Source: Mycolicibacterium litorale (GTDB lineage: Bacteria; Actinomycetota; Actinomycetes; Mycobacteriales; Mycobacteriaceae). Taken from it: a stretch of 64,000 nucleotides of DNA. The stretch spans positions 4,526,001 through 4,590,000 of the forward strand of contig CP019882.1 of the NCBI GenBank assembly GCA_002007745.1. The letters are read 5' to 3'. How positions within the stretch are numbered: position 1 is the stretch's first letter; each line of letters begins with the position of its first letter. The notes under the pieces were generated by a model. That model did no database searches. It saw nothing but the letters and a program-made list of their open reading frames with translations, and was not told the origin of the DNA. The translations under genes and the position numbers were made by a program. Positions 18,106 to 26,893 of this stretch are shown one piece after another.

Positions 18106-19107
18106 ATGTCGGTGGTGCGCGGCACATCGCTGTCGAACTACCCGAAGCTGGTCAGCCAGCTCGGCGGCGACCCCGCCGCCCTGCTGGCCATCGCCGGGAT
18201 CGACACCGCCACGGTCGGCCGTCAGGACGTTTTCGTGCCGCTCCCGCGGGTGGCCACCGCCATCGAGTCGGCCGCCGAGGCGACCAGCACGCCGGATTTC
18301 GGCCGCCGGCTGGCACAGCTGCAGGGCATCGAGATCCTCGGCCCCGTGGGGGTGGCGGCCCGCACCGCCCCCACCGTCGCCGACGCACTGCGCATCTTCG
18401 AGCACTTCCTGTCCGCCTACAGCCCGGCGATCAGCCTGCGCGTCACGACGCTGGCCGATCCGGAGTGCACCTTCATCGAGTACCTGATGATCGGCGCCGA
18501 CCTACCGCTGCACCCGCAGGGAAACGAGCTGTCGCTCGGGGTCACGCTGCGGGTGCTGCGCTTCCTGCTCGGCGCCGGCTATTCCCCGCTGGCGGTACAC
18601 ATCCCGCACCAGCCGCTCGTCGCGGCCGAGGACTATCGGCACTACTTCGGCTGCCGCCCGGTGTTCGCCGAGCACAGCATGGGTTTCACCATCCGGACCG
18701 CGGACCTGTCCCGGCCGCTGCACCGCGACAAGCTCGCGCACGACGCCGTCGTCGGCTACCTCGCCACCATCACCACAGCCGAGCCGCGCACCATCGCCTC
18801 GGTGCGGACGTTGGTGCGCCAACTGCTGCCCAGCGGCACCGTCACCCTGGACCTGGTCGCCGAGCAGCTCAACCTGCACCCCAAGGCACTGCAGCGCCGG
18901 CTGGCCCCCGACGGCACCACCTTCGCCGCGATCGTCGACGAGGTACGCCGCGAGCTCGCGGAGCGCTATCTTCGCGACACTCGAATCACTTTGGCGCACT
19001 TGGCACGTGAGCTGGGCTATGCCGAGCAGAGCGTACTCACCCGGTCCTGTTATCGGTGGTTCGGCCGCGGACCGGCCGCCTACCGTAAGCAGCTACAACC
19101 GAGCTGA
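18106..19107 (+). CDS. AraC-family regulator, VirS/OruR type
   Basis: 333 aa. The N-terminal two thirds match the arabinose-binding-like effector domain of the OruR/VirS group (FGRRLAQLQGIEILGPVG). The C-terminal 90 residues form the AraC helix-turn-helix: a first helix region around LDLVAEQLNLHPKALQRRL and a second around TLAHLARELGYAEQSVLTRSCYRWFG, ending PAAYRK. VirS-type regulators usually sit divergently next to lipid or solvent-degradation genes; here the alpha/beta hydrolase-DUF1330 pair is the obvious target. The 3' end overlaps the convergent pseudouridine synthase gene by 15 bases. Confidence 0.85.
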   Translation: MSVVRGTSLSNYPKLVSQLGGDPAALLAIAGIDTATVGRQDVFVPLPRVATAIESAAEATSTPDFGRRLAQLQGIEILGPVGVAARTAPTVADALRIFEHFLSAYSPAISLRVTTLADPECTFIEYLMIGADLPLHPQGNELSLGVTLRVLRFLLGAGYSPLAVHIPHQPLVAAEDYRHYFGCRPVFAEHSMGFTIRTADLSRPLHRDKLAHDAVVGYLATITTAEPRTIASVRTLVRQLLPSGTVTLDLVAEQLNLHPKALQRRLAPDGTTFAAIVDEVRRELAERYLRDTRITLAHLARELGYAEQSVLTRSCYRWFGRGPAAYRKQLQPS

Positions 19108-19951
19108 GCTGACGAAACTGCGCGGTTGACCGGTCAGTGGGTCGTCGAACGCCAGCCGCTGCGCCAGCAGCTGCAGCGGCGCCGAGAAATCGTCCGGGGC
19201 CACCTGGACAATGCGCGGATAGAGCGGATCGTTGTCGATCGGCAGCCCCAGCGAAGCCATGTGCACCCGCAGTTGGTGGGTGCGCCCGGTGCGGGGAGTC
19301 AGCCGGTACAGGCCCCCGCCCATGGCCTCCACCACCGTCTCGGAATTGGGTTCACCCGGCTCCTCGAGCGCCTGTAAAACCCCGCGCCGCTTGATGATCC
19401 GGCTCCGAACCACCACCGGGAACTCGATGCTCGGCGTCGCCGACGACCGGGCCAGGTACGTCTTGCGAACCCCGCCACGGGCGAACATCGTCTGGTAGGC
19501 ACCCCGCACCTGCGGGCGCACGGTGAACAGCAGCACGCCCGCGGTCAGTCGGTCCAGCCGGTGCGCGGGCGACAGCTCGGGTAACCCCAATGACCGGCGC
19601 AGCCGCACCAACGCGGTCTGCGCGACGTGCCCGCCGCGGGGCATGGTCGCCAGGAAATGCGGTTTGTCGACGACCACGATGTTCTCGTCGTGGTGCAGCA
19701 CCGGGATCGGATGCGGAACCACGACCTCGTCGGGCAACTCCCGGTAGAGGAAAACGTGCGATCCGGGGGCATCACCGTGGCTGCTGTCACCGCTACGCCG
19801 TCGGCATCGAAAACCTCACCGCCCAAGACTTTTTCGGCCGCGGCAGGCCCGAACCGATCGGCCAGCTCGACCAGCACCGCTCCCCGCGCAGCCGGACCCG
19901 CGCCGGGCCAACGCCGTCACGATCCGGCAGCGGGGCCGCACGCCTGCTCAA
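19093..19951 (-). CDS. RluA-family pseudouridine synthase, broken by two one-base frameshifts as sequenced
   Basis: Corrected product about 286 aa, comparable to M. tuberculosis Rv3300c. The catalytic Asp lies in PAHRLDRLTAG; the closing motifs RTGRTHQLRVHM and LPIDNDPLYP are intact, so it should isomerise uridine in rRNA or tRNA. Start: TTG at 19951 overlapping the glpD stop as TTGA, giving SRRAAPLPDRDGVGPARVRL. Frame breaks occur at 19882-19885 (CCCC on the + strand, CCCCC expected, restoring LRGGAVLVELADRFG) and 19765-19769 (GGGGG, six expected, restoring MPPGSHVFLYRELPDE). The 214-aa frame downstream of the second break contains the catalytic domain. Third gene of the lpdA-glpD operon. 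Confidence 0.82.
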
Positions 19952-21692
19952 GTCAAGGGAACCGGCTCGAGGATCTCGGCGCGCGCCTCCGGTGCCGCCG
20001 CCCGCAGCGCATCGGCCGAGGCGTCGTCGGGCTGAGCCTGGGAGAGCACCTCGGCCTCCACCCGGGCCTGATATGTCGCCACCTCGCGATCGACGTCGGC
20101 CTGACTCCAGCCCAGGATCGGTGCGACCACCTCGGCGACCTCGCGGGCACACGCCACCCCCCGGTGCGGGTACTCGATCGAGATCCGCATCCGGCGGGCC
20201 AGAATGTCCTCGAGGTGCAATGCGCCCTCGGCGACCGCGGCGTAGGCCGCTTCGACTTTCAGATACACCGGCGCCTCGGTGATCGGCTCCAGCAAGTCGG
20301 GCCGTTCGGCGGCCAGTTCGAGCACCTCGCCGATCAGCGAGCCGTAGCGATCCAGCAGATGCCGCACCCGGTACGGGTGCAGGCCGTACCGGGCACCGAC
20401 GCTCTGGGTCTGGTTGACCAGGGCGAAGTACCCGTCGGCGCCCATCAGCGGCACCTTCTCGGTGATCGACGGGGCCACCCGGGCGGGGACGAACTCGGCG
20501 GCGGCGTCGACGGCGTCGGCGGCCATCACCCGATAGGTGGTGTACTTGCCGCCGGCGATCGCCACCAGCCCGGGAGAGGGCACCGCGACCGCATGCTCGC
20601 GGGACAGCTTCGAGGTCTCCTCGCTCTCCCCGGCCAGCAGCGGGCGCAGCCCGGCGTACACCCGTCGATGTCGTCATGGGTCAGCGGAGTGGCCAGCACG
20701 GTGTTGACGTGGTCGAGGATGTAGTCGATGTCGGCTTTGGTCGCCGCCGGATGGGCCAGGTCCAGGTTCCAGTCGGTGTCGGTGGTCCCGATGATCCAAT
20801 GGGTGCCCCACGGTATGACGAACAGCACCGACTTCTCGGTGCGCAGGATGATCGCCACCTCGGACACAATCCGGTCCCGGGGCACCACCACGTGCACACC
20901 CTTGGAGGCTCGCACCCGAAACCGGCCGCGTTCCTTGCTCAACGCCTGGACCTCGTCGGTCCACACGCCGGTGGCGTTGATCACCACATGCCCGCGCACC
21001 TCGGTGACCGCACCGGTCTCGGAGTCGCGGATGGCCGCCCCCACCACCCGGTCACCCTCCCGCAGCAGCGACACCACCTGGGTCGAGGTCCGGACCACCG
21101 CGCCGTAGTGCGCGGCGGTGCGGGCCACCGTCATGGTGTGCCGAGCGTCGTCCACGACGGTGTCGTAGTAGCGGATACCGCCGATCAGCGAGCTGCGTTT
21201 GAGCCCCGGCGCCAGCCTCAGTGCCCCGGATTTGGTCAGATGTTTCTGCGGCGGAACGGATTTCGCGCCACCGAGTTGGTCGTAGAGAAAGATGCCCGCC
21301 GCGACGTACGGCCGCTCCCAGACCCGCTTGGTCAGCGGGAAGAGGAACGGCAGCGGCTTGACCAGATGCGGCGCCAGCGTGGTCAGGGACAGTTCACGCT
21401 CGTGCAGGGCTTCCCGCACCAGGCCGAACTCGAGCTGCTCGAGATAGCGCAGGCCGCCGTGGAACATCTTCGAACTGCGGCTCGAGGTGCCCGAGGCGAA
21501 ATCGCGGGCCTCGACCAGCGCCACCTTCAGGCCGCGGGTCGCCGCATCCAGGGCGGCACCGGCGCCCACCACGCCACCGCCGATGACGATGACATCGAAC
21601 TGTTCGCTGCCCAACCGCTCCCAGGCTTGCGCGCGATGGGAAGGTCCGAGGAAAGTCTGGCCGGTGCCCGGTCGTTGGATCGGGTCGCTCAT
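19948..21692 (-). CDS. glpD: FAD-dependent glycerol-3-phosphate dehydrogenase, one-base frameshift as sequenced
   Basis: Corrected length about 581 aa, that of GlpD2 of M. tuberculosis. It oxidises glycerol-3-phosphate to dihydroxyacetone phosphate and passes electrons to quinone at the membrane. The FAD motif VIVIGGGVVGAGAALDA is at residues 34-50; SGTSSRSSKMFHGGLRYLEQ-like family signature follows, and GKYTTYRVMA occurs after the break. The frame breaks at 20661-20663, where CCC on the + strand should be CCCC to give DIDGVYAGLRPLLAG. ATG at 21692 lies nine bases after the lpdA stop; a TAGCCT hexamer inside the lpdA stop region offers an internal promoter. Confidence 0.9.
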
Positions 21693-21698
21693 GAGACC

Positions 21699-21704
21699 AG
21701 GCTA
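21699..21704 (-). promoter_or_regulatory. possible internal promoter -10 (TAGCCT) for glpD
   Basis: Reverse-strand TAGCCT with six bases to the glpD ATG. It overlaps the TAG stop of lpdA, so glpD may be expressed independently of lpdA. Confidence 0.4.
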
Positions 21705-23117
21705 GTCGAGATCGTCGTGGGCCATCAGCCGGCGAGCCGTCTCGACGATGGATCCCGACAGGGACGGGTAGACCGACAACGTCTGGGCCAGGTCGGTCAC
21801 CGAGATCCGGTTCTGCACGGCCAGCGCGATCGGCAGGATGAGTTCCGAGGCGATCGGGGCGACCACGACCCCACCGATGACCACGCCGGTGGCGGGCCGG
21901 CAGAAGATCTTGACGAAGCCTCGCCGCAGCAGGGACATCTTCGCCCTGGCATTGGTGGTCAGCGGCAGCATCAGGGTCCGGGCGGGAACCGTGCCGTTGT
22001 CGATGGCCGTCTGCGGCACCCCGACGGCGGCGATCTCCGGCCGGGTGAAGGTCGCCGAGGCCACCGTGCGCAGCCGGATCGGGGCGACCCCTTCGCCGAG
22101 TGCGTGATACATCGCGATCCGGCCCTGCATGGCCGCGACCGAGGCCAGGGGCAGCAGACCGGTGCAGTCACCCGCTGCGTAGATGCCCGCGGCCGCCGTC
22201 CGCGACACCCGGTCGACGGGGATGTAATTGCCCGGGCCCAGGTCGATACCCACTCGTTCCAGCCCGAGCCCGGCGGTGTTGGGCACCGAGCCGACGGTCA
22301 TCAGCGCGTGGCTGCCGTCGACGGTGCGCCCGTCGGCCATCGTCACCCGGATGCCGTCAGCGGTGCGCACCACCGAGTCGGCCCTGGCGTTCTTCACCAG
22401 CGTCACACCGCGTTCGGCGAACACCTCCTCCAGGACTGCGGCGGCGTCGCTGTCCTCGTGCGGCAGGATCTGGTCGCGGCTGGCGACCACGGTGACCGTC
22501 ACACCGAGCTCGGTGTAGGCATTGCAGAACTCCGCACCGGTGACGCCGGACCCGACGATGACCAGGTGCTCGGGCAGTTCGGGCAGGTCGTAGAGCTGAC
22601 GCCAGGTCAGGATCCGCTCACCGTCGGGTACCGCGCTGGGCAGCACCCGCGGGCTGGCCCCGGTCGCGATGAGCACCACGTCGGCCTTGAGCACCCCGGC
22701 CTGACCGTTCGGTGTGGTCACGCGCACCCGGTGATGAGCCATCCCGGCCACGTCGTCGATCAGTTCGCCGCGGCCGGCGACCACGTTGACCTTCTCCCGC
22801 AGCAACTGAGTGCCGATGTCGGCGGACTGCGAGCGGGCCAGGGTCTTGACCCGGTTGTTGATGTCGGGCAGCGAGATCTTGGCGTCGTCGATGCTGATGT
22901 CGAACCCGAGCCCGGCGGCGCGGCGCAGCTCGGTGCGCACACCGGTCGAGGCGATGAAGGTCTTGGACGGCACGCAGTCGTAGAGGACGCAGGCCCCGCC
23001 GATGCCGTCGGAGTCCACCACGGTGACCTCGGCGACATCCCTGCCCCGGCCCGCGGCGACCAGCGCGGCCTCGTATCCGGCCGGTCCCCCACCGATGATC
23101 ACGATCCGCGTCGTCAC
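21702..23117 (-). CDS. lpdA: LpdA, lipoamide-dehydrogenase-like NAD(P)H:quinone reductase
   Basis: 471 aa flavoprotein disulfide reductase closely similar to M. tuberculosis LpdA (Rv3303c), described as a quinone reductase rather than a true lipoamide dehydrogenase. FAD motif IGGGPAGYEAAL at residues 8-19; NAD(P)H motif VGSGVTGAEF; second FAD motif YAAGDCTGLLPLAS. Both redox-type cysteines are present here (Cys43 and Cys48 in GGACVLYDC). The C-terminal region reads LSVYPSLSG, with Tyr where classical enzymes have the catalytic His (HxHPT). GTG at 23117 was chosen because family members begin at TTRIVIIGG and a TAGATT hexamer lies seven bases upstream. First gene of the lpdA-glpD-pseudouridine synthase operon. 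Confidence 0.9.
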   Translation of the reverse strand: MTTRIVIIGGGPAGYEAALVAAGRGRDVAEVTVVDSDGIGGACVLYDCVPSKTFIASTGVRTELRRAAGLGFDISIDDAKISLPDINNRVKTLARSQSADIGTQLLREKVNVVAGRGELIDDVAGMAHHRVRVTTPNGQAGVLKADVVLIATGASPRVLPSAVPDGERILTWRQLYDLPELPEHLVIVGSGVTGAEFCNAYTELGVTVTVVASRDQILPHEDSDAAAVLEEVFAERGVTLVKNARADSVVRTADGIRVTMADGRTVDGSHALMTVGSVPNTAGLGLERVGIDLGPGNYIPVDRVSRTAAAGIYAAGDCTGLLPLASVAAMQGRIAMYHALGEGVAPIRLRTVASATFTRPEIAAVGVPQTAIDNGTVPARTLMLPLTTNARAKMSLLRRGFVKIFCRPATGVVIGGVVVAPIASELILPIALAVQNRISVTDLAQTLSVYPSLSGSIVETARRLMAHDDLD

Positions 23118-23124
23118 GCGGCCC

Positions 23125-23130
23125 AATCTA
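23125..23130 (-). promoter_or_regulatory. -10 hexamer TAGATT for lpdA operon
   Basis: Reverse-strand TAGATT, seven bases before the GTG at 23117; leaderless arrangement. Confidence 0.5.
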
Positions 23131-23205
23131 GTGGACCGGGCCGGGTGTGCTCTCCCCCACTGAACGAATCGTCCGAGTCGCTGCGCTCCTGACCAGGGGA
23201 CCCTC

Positions 23206-23211
23206 TAGGCT
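23206..23211 (+). promoter_or_regulatory. -10 hexamer TAGGCT for the gamma-glutamylcyclotransferase-like gene
   Basis: TAGGCT followed by six bases and the GTG at 23218; leaderless arrangement. Confidence 0.5.
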
Positions 23212-23217
23212 TTCCCC

Positions 23218-23697
23218 GTGCCGCTCTACGCCGCCTACGGGTCGAACATGCATCCCGAGCAGATGCTGGAGCGTGCCCCGCACTCCCCGATGGCCGGCAC
23301 CGGCTGGTTGCACGGCTGGCGGTTGACCTTCGCCGGCGAGGACATCGGCTGGGAGGGCGCGCTGGCGACGCTGGTCGAAGACCCCGACTCGAAGGTGTTC
23401 GTGGTGCTTTACGACATGACACCGGCCGACGAGCAGAACCTGGACCGGTGGGAAGGCTCCGAGCTGGGCTTCCACAAGAAGATCAGATGCCGCATCGAGT
23501 GTGAATCCACCGACACCACAACAGATCCCGTGTTGGCCTGGCTGTACGTGCTGGACGCCTGGGAGGGCGGGCTGCCCTCAGCGCGCTACATCGGAGTGAT
23601 GGCCGACGCGGCGGAGATCGCCGGGGCGCCGGCGGACTACGTCCACGATCTGCGCACCCGCCCGGCCCGCAACATCGGCCCCGGCCACGGCGGTTAG
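23218..23697 (+). CDS. gamma-glutamylcyclotransferase-fold protein
   Basis: 159 aa. Starts with the family hallmark LYAAYGSNMHPEQM, the glycine-rich loop that binds the substrate carboxylate in AIG2/GGCT-like enzymes. A candidate catalytic acid is in RWEGSELGFHKK. Such proteins cyclise gamma-glutamyl compounds to 5-oxoproline, but many bacterial members are uncharacterised. It corresponds in position to M. tuberculosis Rv3304. It stands alone, divergent from lpdA across 100 bp, with a leaderless-type promoter. Confidence 0.8.
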   Translation: MPLYAAYGSNMHPEQMLERAPHSPMAGTGWLHGWRLTFAGEDIGWEGALATLVEDPDSKVFVVLYDMTPADEQNLDRWEGSELGFHKKIRCRIECESTDTTTDPVLAWLYVLDAWEGGLPSARYIGVMADAAEIAGAPADYVHDLRTRPARNIGPGHGG

Positions 23698-23709
23698 GTA
23701 GTCGGGTCG

Positions 23710-23771
23710 CCGCGAGCGTGCGTGTCGGTACCGCGACACGCCGTGGTGCCGTGCAGTTCACGCACACTCGC
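23710..23771. repeat. left inverted repeat with internal palindrome
   Basis: Positions 23710-23745 match the reverse complement of 24723-24758 at 35 of 36 bases. Within the element, 23712-23724 (GCGAGCGTGCGTG) and 23759-23771 form 13-base arms with one mismatch, so it can fold as a hairpin. The right arm covers the last codons of the AbiEi/DUF559-like gene. Confidence 0.8.
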
Positions 23772-24645
23772 GCGCGGCGAGATGTGCCCGAATGCGGGTG
23801 ACCAGTGCATCCGGGCGGCGCCGGACGTCGTCGGCCACGATCGGGACGACCATCCAGCCGAGGTCCTGCAGCGCGGCCACCTTCTCCCGATCCCGGCGCA
23901 GCGCACCGGCGCTGTCATGCCACTGATCGCTGTCGTACTCGGCGGCGACCCGGTGTTTCGGCCAGGCAAAGTCCAGCCTGCGCAGCCGTCCACGAGCATC
24001 GACCAGCTGGTATTGCAGGATCGGAGCCGGCAGCCCGCCGTCGGACATCACCAGCCGCGCCTCGCTTTCCATCGGCGACTCGGCGCCGCCGTCGGCGAGT
24101 GGCAGCAGTTCGCGCACCGTGACGATGCCTCGCCGTCCCGCTTGGGCCACCACAGCGTGAGACAGTTCGGTCAGCCCGCAATGCCCCGACCGAAGCGCGG
24201 CATCGAGGGTGGCCAGTGCCCGCGGACGCGGCAGGCAACGAGCCACCTCGACAGCGGTCCATGCCGGGGCCGTCGCCGGGCGGCCTGACACCGTCACCAC
24301 GGGTGCGCCGTCGCGCCGGTGCACGATCAGACCGTGGACGGGGCGCAGCTGGTGCCCGACGGGGTTGAGCACGTGCAGATCGGGGCCGCCCTGGGTGTCG
24401 AATCCGTAGGCCCCGGCGGCGGTGGCCAGGCAGATGCCCACCACCTCGCCGCAGGCCAGGTCCAACCCCGTGAGCCGGCGCGCCACGTCCGCCGCGCCGT
24501 TGCTGTAGACACCCCGCCAGATGCGTTCCAGTACTGCGGATTCCAGCAGCTCGTCCAGCCGCCGCCGGCTGATGACGGCCAGGATCTGCGCGGCGGTCGC
24601 CACCCCACCCTGGCAGGTGAAGAGGGCGGTCAGCTCATCGTGCAC
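23758..24645 (-). CDS. AbiEi-like / DUF559 nuclease-like protein
   Basis: 295 aa from GTG 24645. The N-terminal 60 residues look like the winged helix of AbiEi antitoxin-type proteins (GGVATAAQILAVISRRRLDELL, then RIWRGVYSNG). The C-terminal 90 residues look like a DUF559/Vsr-like restriction-endonuclease fold: MESEARL, VAAEYDSDQWHDS, then DREKVAALQDLGWMVV. Proteins with this layout occur in multiple copies in mycobacteria and are usually annotated as hypothetical. No partner AbiEii toxin gene is adjacent. The gene lies between two near-identical inverted repeats (23710-23771 and 24698-24758), unlike any other gene here, which suggests acquisition as a small unit. Function unknown; defence or DNA-end processing is only a guess. 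Confidence 0.72.
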   Translation of the reverse strand: MHDELTALFTCQGGVATAAQILAVISRRRLDELLESAVLERIWRGVYSNGAADVARRLTGLDLACGEVVGICLATAAGAYGFDTQGGPDLHVLNPVGHQLRPVHGLIVHRRDGAPVVTVSGRPATAPAWTAVEVARCLPRPRALATLDAALRSGHCGLTELSHAVVAQAGRRGIVTVRELLPLADGGAESPMESEARLVMSDGGLPAPILQYQLVDARGRLRRLDFAWPKHRVAAEYDSDQWHDSAGALRRDREKVAALQDLGWMVVPIVADDVRRRPDALVTRIRAHLAARECA

Positions 24646-24697
24646 TCGCCGATGGTGCAGCGCCGCCGCGTCAACGGAAAGTCATACCTGTGGATGA

Positions 24698-24758
24698 CGA
24701 GCGTGCGTGAAACGCCCACCCGCACGGCGTGTCCCGGTACCGACACGCACGCTCGCGG
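24698..24758. repeat. right inverted repeat with internal palindrome
   Basis: Reverse-complement partner of 23710-23745 (35/36 identical over 24723-24758). Its own arms CGAGCGTGCGTG (24698-24709) and CACGCACGCTCG (24744-24755) are perfectly complementary. It ends one base before the galE stop codon, so it also occupies the galE 3' end and could act as its terminator. Confidence 0.8.
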
Positions 24759-25712
24759 TCAGCGGTTGGTGAACTCCCACGCGTCGGCGACGATCTCGTC
24801 CAGGCTGGTGTGCTGCGGCCGCCACCCCAGTTCGGCAACGGCTTTCGCGCTGGAGGCGATCAGCACGGCCGGGTCGCCGGCGCGACGCTCGACATCACGC
24901 GCCGCAATCGGCCGGCCCGTCACCCGCTCGCAGCAGGCGATCACCTCACGCACCGAAAAGCCGGTGCCGTTGCCCAGGTTGTAGATGCGGTGCTCACCGG
25001 GCCGCGCGGTCTGCAACGCCAGCAGGTGCGCCTCGGCGAGATCGCGCACGTGGATGTAGTCGCGGATGCAGGTGCCGTCCGGGGTCGGCCAGTCGGTGCC
25101 GAACACCAGGATCTGCTCCCGCGTGCCGGTGGCGACCTGCAGCACCAGCGGGATGAGGTGGGTTTCGGTGGCGTGGCGCTCCCCGAGCCCGGCGTACGCG
25201 CCGGCGACGTTGAAGTAGCGCAGGCTGGTCGCGGCCAGACCGTGCGCGGTGGCGTACGACGAGATGGCGTGGTCGATGGCCAGCTTGGTGGCGCCGTAGG
25301 CGTTGGTGGGGCGGGTCGGGGCGTCCTCGGTGATCGGCACCGACTCCGGCTCACCGTAGGTCGCCGCGGTCGAGGAGAACACCAGCCGCGGCGTGCCGGC
25401 CACCCGCATCGCCTCCAGCAATTCCAGGGTCTTGACCACGTTGCCGTGCCAATAGCGCTGCGGCGCCTCCACCGACTCGCCCACCAGCGACTTCGCCGCG
25501 AAGTGCAGCACACCGTCAAAAGATCCGTCGCCCAACAACTTCGGCGCGGCATCGACCATGTCCGCCTCGACGAACCGCGCCCCGGCCGGGACCGCATCGG
25601 CATTCCCGGTGGACAAGTCGTCGACGACCACCACCTCGTGACCCTTTTCCAGCAGCACCTGGGCGCACACACTGCCGACATAGCCGGCGCCACCGGTGAC
25701 CAGCAGCTTCAT
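24759..25712 (-). CDS. galE: UDP-glucose 4-epimerase
   Basis: 317 aa short-chain dehydrogenase/reductase. NAD-binding TGGAGYVGS (residues 6-14), catalytic Ser/Thr in FSSTAATYGE (about 113-115), and Tyr139-x3-Lys143 in NAYGATK. It interconverts UDP-glucose and UDP-galactose, supplying galactose and galactofuranose for arabinogalactan and other envelope glycans. The ATG at 25712 lies 11 bases downstream of amiA1, so amiB1-amiA1-galE may be one operon. Its stop is immediately next to the right inverted repeat. Confidence 0.9.
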   Translation of the reverse strand: MKLLVTGGAGYVGSVCAQVLLEKGHEVVVVDDLSTGNADAVPAGARFVEADMVDAAPKLLGDGSFDGVLHFAAKSLVGESVEAPQRYWHGNVVKTLELLEAMRVAGTPRLVFSSTAATYGEPESVPITEDAPTRPTNAYGATKLAIDHAISSYATAHGLAATSLRYFNVAGAYAGLGERHATETHLIPLVLQVATGTREQILVFGTDWPTPDGTCIRDYIHVRDLAEAHLLALQTARPGEHRIYNLGNGTGFSVREVIACCERVTGRPIAARDVERRAGDPAVLIASSAKAVAELGWRPQHTSLDEIVADAWEFTNR

Positions 25713-25723
25713 CAGCACACCCG

Positions 25724-26893
25724 CTAGAATTCCGCGGACTGTTCGACGATGTTCACCAGCACCCGGACCCCGACGGCCAGCGCCCGCTCGTCGAGGTCGA
25801 AGGTCGGCTGGTGCAGGTCGAGCTGCGGTCCCTGACCGCTCCACACACCGAGCCGGCCCATCGCGCCGGGGACCTCTTCCAGATACCAGGAGAAGTCCTC
25901 ACCACCGCCGGACTGGCGGGTGTCGGCCAGTGCGTCGGGGGCGACCGCCTCGATGGCATGGGTCATGATCTGCGTCGAGCGTTCCTCGTTGACCACCGGC
26001 GGCACACCACGGTGGTACTGCAGGGAATGCTCGATGCCCAGCGGGGCGAGCAATCCCGCAATGGTTTCCCGCACAAGGCTTTCCATCGACACCCAGGTCT
26101 CGCGACTGGCGGTCCGGACGGTACCGGCCAACGTGCCGGTCTGCGGGATAGCGTTGGCGGCCACTCCGGCGTTGGCGGCCCCCCAGACCATCACGGTGCT
26201 GTGCCGGGGGTCGACGCGCCGGGACAGCACCCCGGGCAGCCCGGTGATCAGCGTGCCCATCCCGTACACCAGGTCCGAGGTCAGGTGCGGGCGCGAGGTG
26301 TGCCCGCCCGGCGAGTACAGGGTGATCTCCAGTGAGTCCGCGGCCGAGGTGATGGGGCCCGGGATGATCGCGACCCGCCCCACCGCCAGCCGCGGGTCAC
26401 AGTGCAGCGCGAAGATCCGCGACACCCCGGTCAGCGCGCCGGCGGCGATCGCGTCGATCGCACCGCCGGGCATCAGTTCCTCGGCAGCCTGGAAGATCAG
26501 CCGCACACCAACCGGAAGCTCGGGCACCGAGGCCAGCGCCGACGCGGCGCCGATCAGCATTGCGGTATGGGCGTCGTGACCGCAGGCGTGCGCGACGTTG
26601 GGCATGGTCGAGCTGTACGGCGCGCCGGTTCGCTCGGCCATCGGCAGCGCATCCATATCGGCGCGCAGCGCGATACGGGGTGCGTGTTCCGGCCCGAAAT
26701 CACAGGTCAGACCCGTCCCGCCGGGCAGCACCTTCGGGTTGAGGCCGGCTTCGACCAACCGGTCGGCGACGAACTGGGTGGTGGCGAACTCCTGGCGGCC
26801 GAGTTCTGGATAGCGGTGGATGTGCCGGCGCCACTGCACCAGGTCGTCGAAATGTGCGGCCAGCCAGGATTCGCAGCTATCAGCCAGACTCAC
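25724..26893 (-). CDS. amiA1: M20-family amidohydrolase AmiA1-like
   Basis: 389 aa metallo-aminoacylase/hippurate-hydrolase type. Metal and catalytic motifs: HRYPELG, RADMDALPM, ACGHDAHTAML, and the general base in AAEELMPGG; a dimerisation domain lies between them and HQPTFDLDE closes the metal site. It hydrolyses N-acylated amino acids or related amides. It corresponds to Rv3305c. The GTG start overlaps the stop of amiB1 (GTGA, 26890-26893). Physiological substrate unknown. Confidence 0.87.
   Translation of the reverse strand: MSLADSCESWLAAHFDDLVQWRRHIHRYPELGRQEFATTQFVADRLVEAGLNPKVLPGGTGLTCDFGPEHAPRIALRADMDALPMAERTGAPYSSTMPNVAHACGHDAHTAMLIGAASALASVPELPVGVRLIFQAAEELMPGGAIDAIAAGALTGVSRIFALHCDPRLAVGRVAIIPGPITSAADSLEITLYSPGGHTSRPHLTSDLVYGMGTLITGLPGVLSRRVDPRHSTVMVWGAANAGVAANAIPQTGTLAGTVRTASRETWVSMESLVRETIAGLLAPLGIEHSLQYHRGVPPVVNEERSTQIMTHAIEAVAPDALADTRQSGGGEDFSWYLEEVPGAMGRLGVWSGQGPQLDLHQPTFDLDERALAVGVRVLVNIVEQSAEF

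Noticed and set aside
20676..23192. Very long open frame on the + strand opposite glpD and lpdA
   Set aside because: Composition is Gly/Arg/His/Asp-rich without any known domain, and the opposite strand carries clearly conserved enzymes. It is a GC-driven shadow, like those at 2431-4107 (-), 41257-43485 (-) and 53792-55609 (-).
23710..24758. Complete insertion sequence
   Set aside because: Inverted ends are present, but the enclosed protein shows no DDE or other transposase signature and no target-site duplication is evident.
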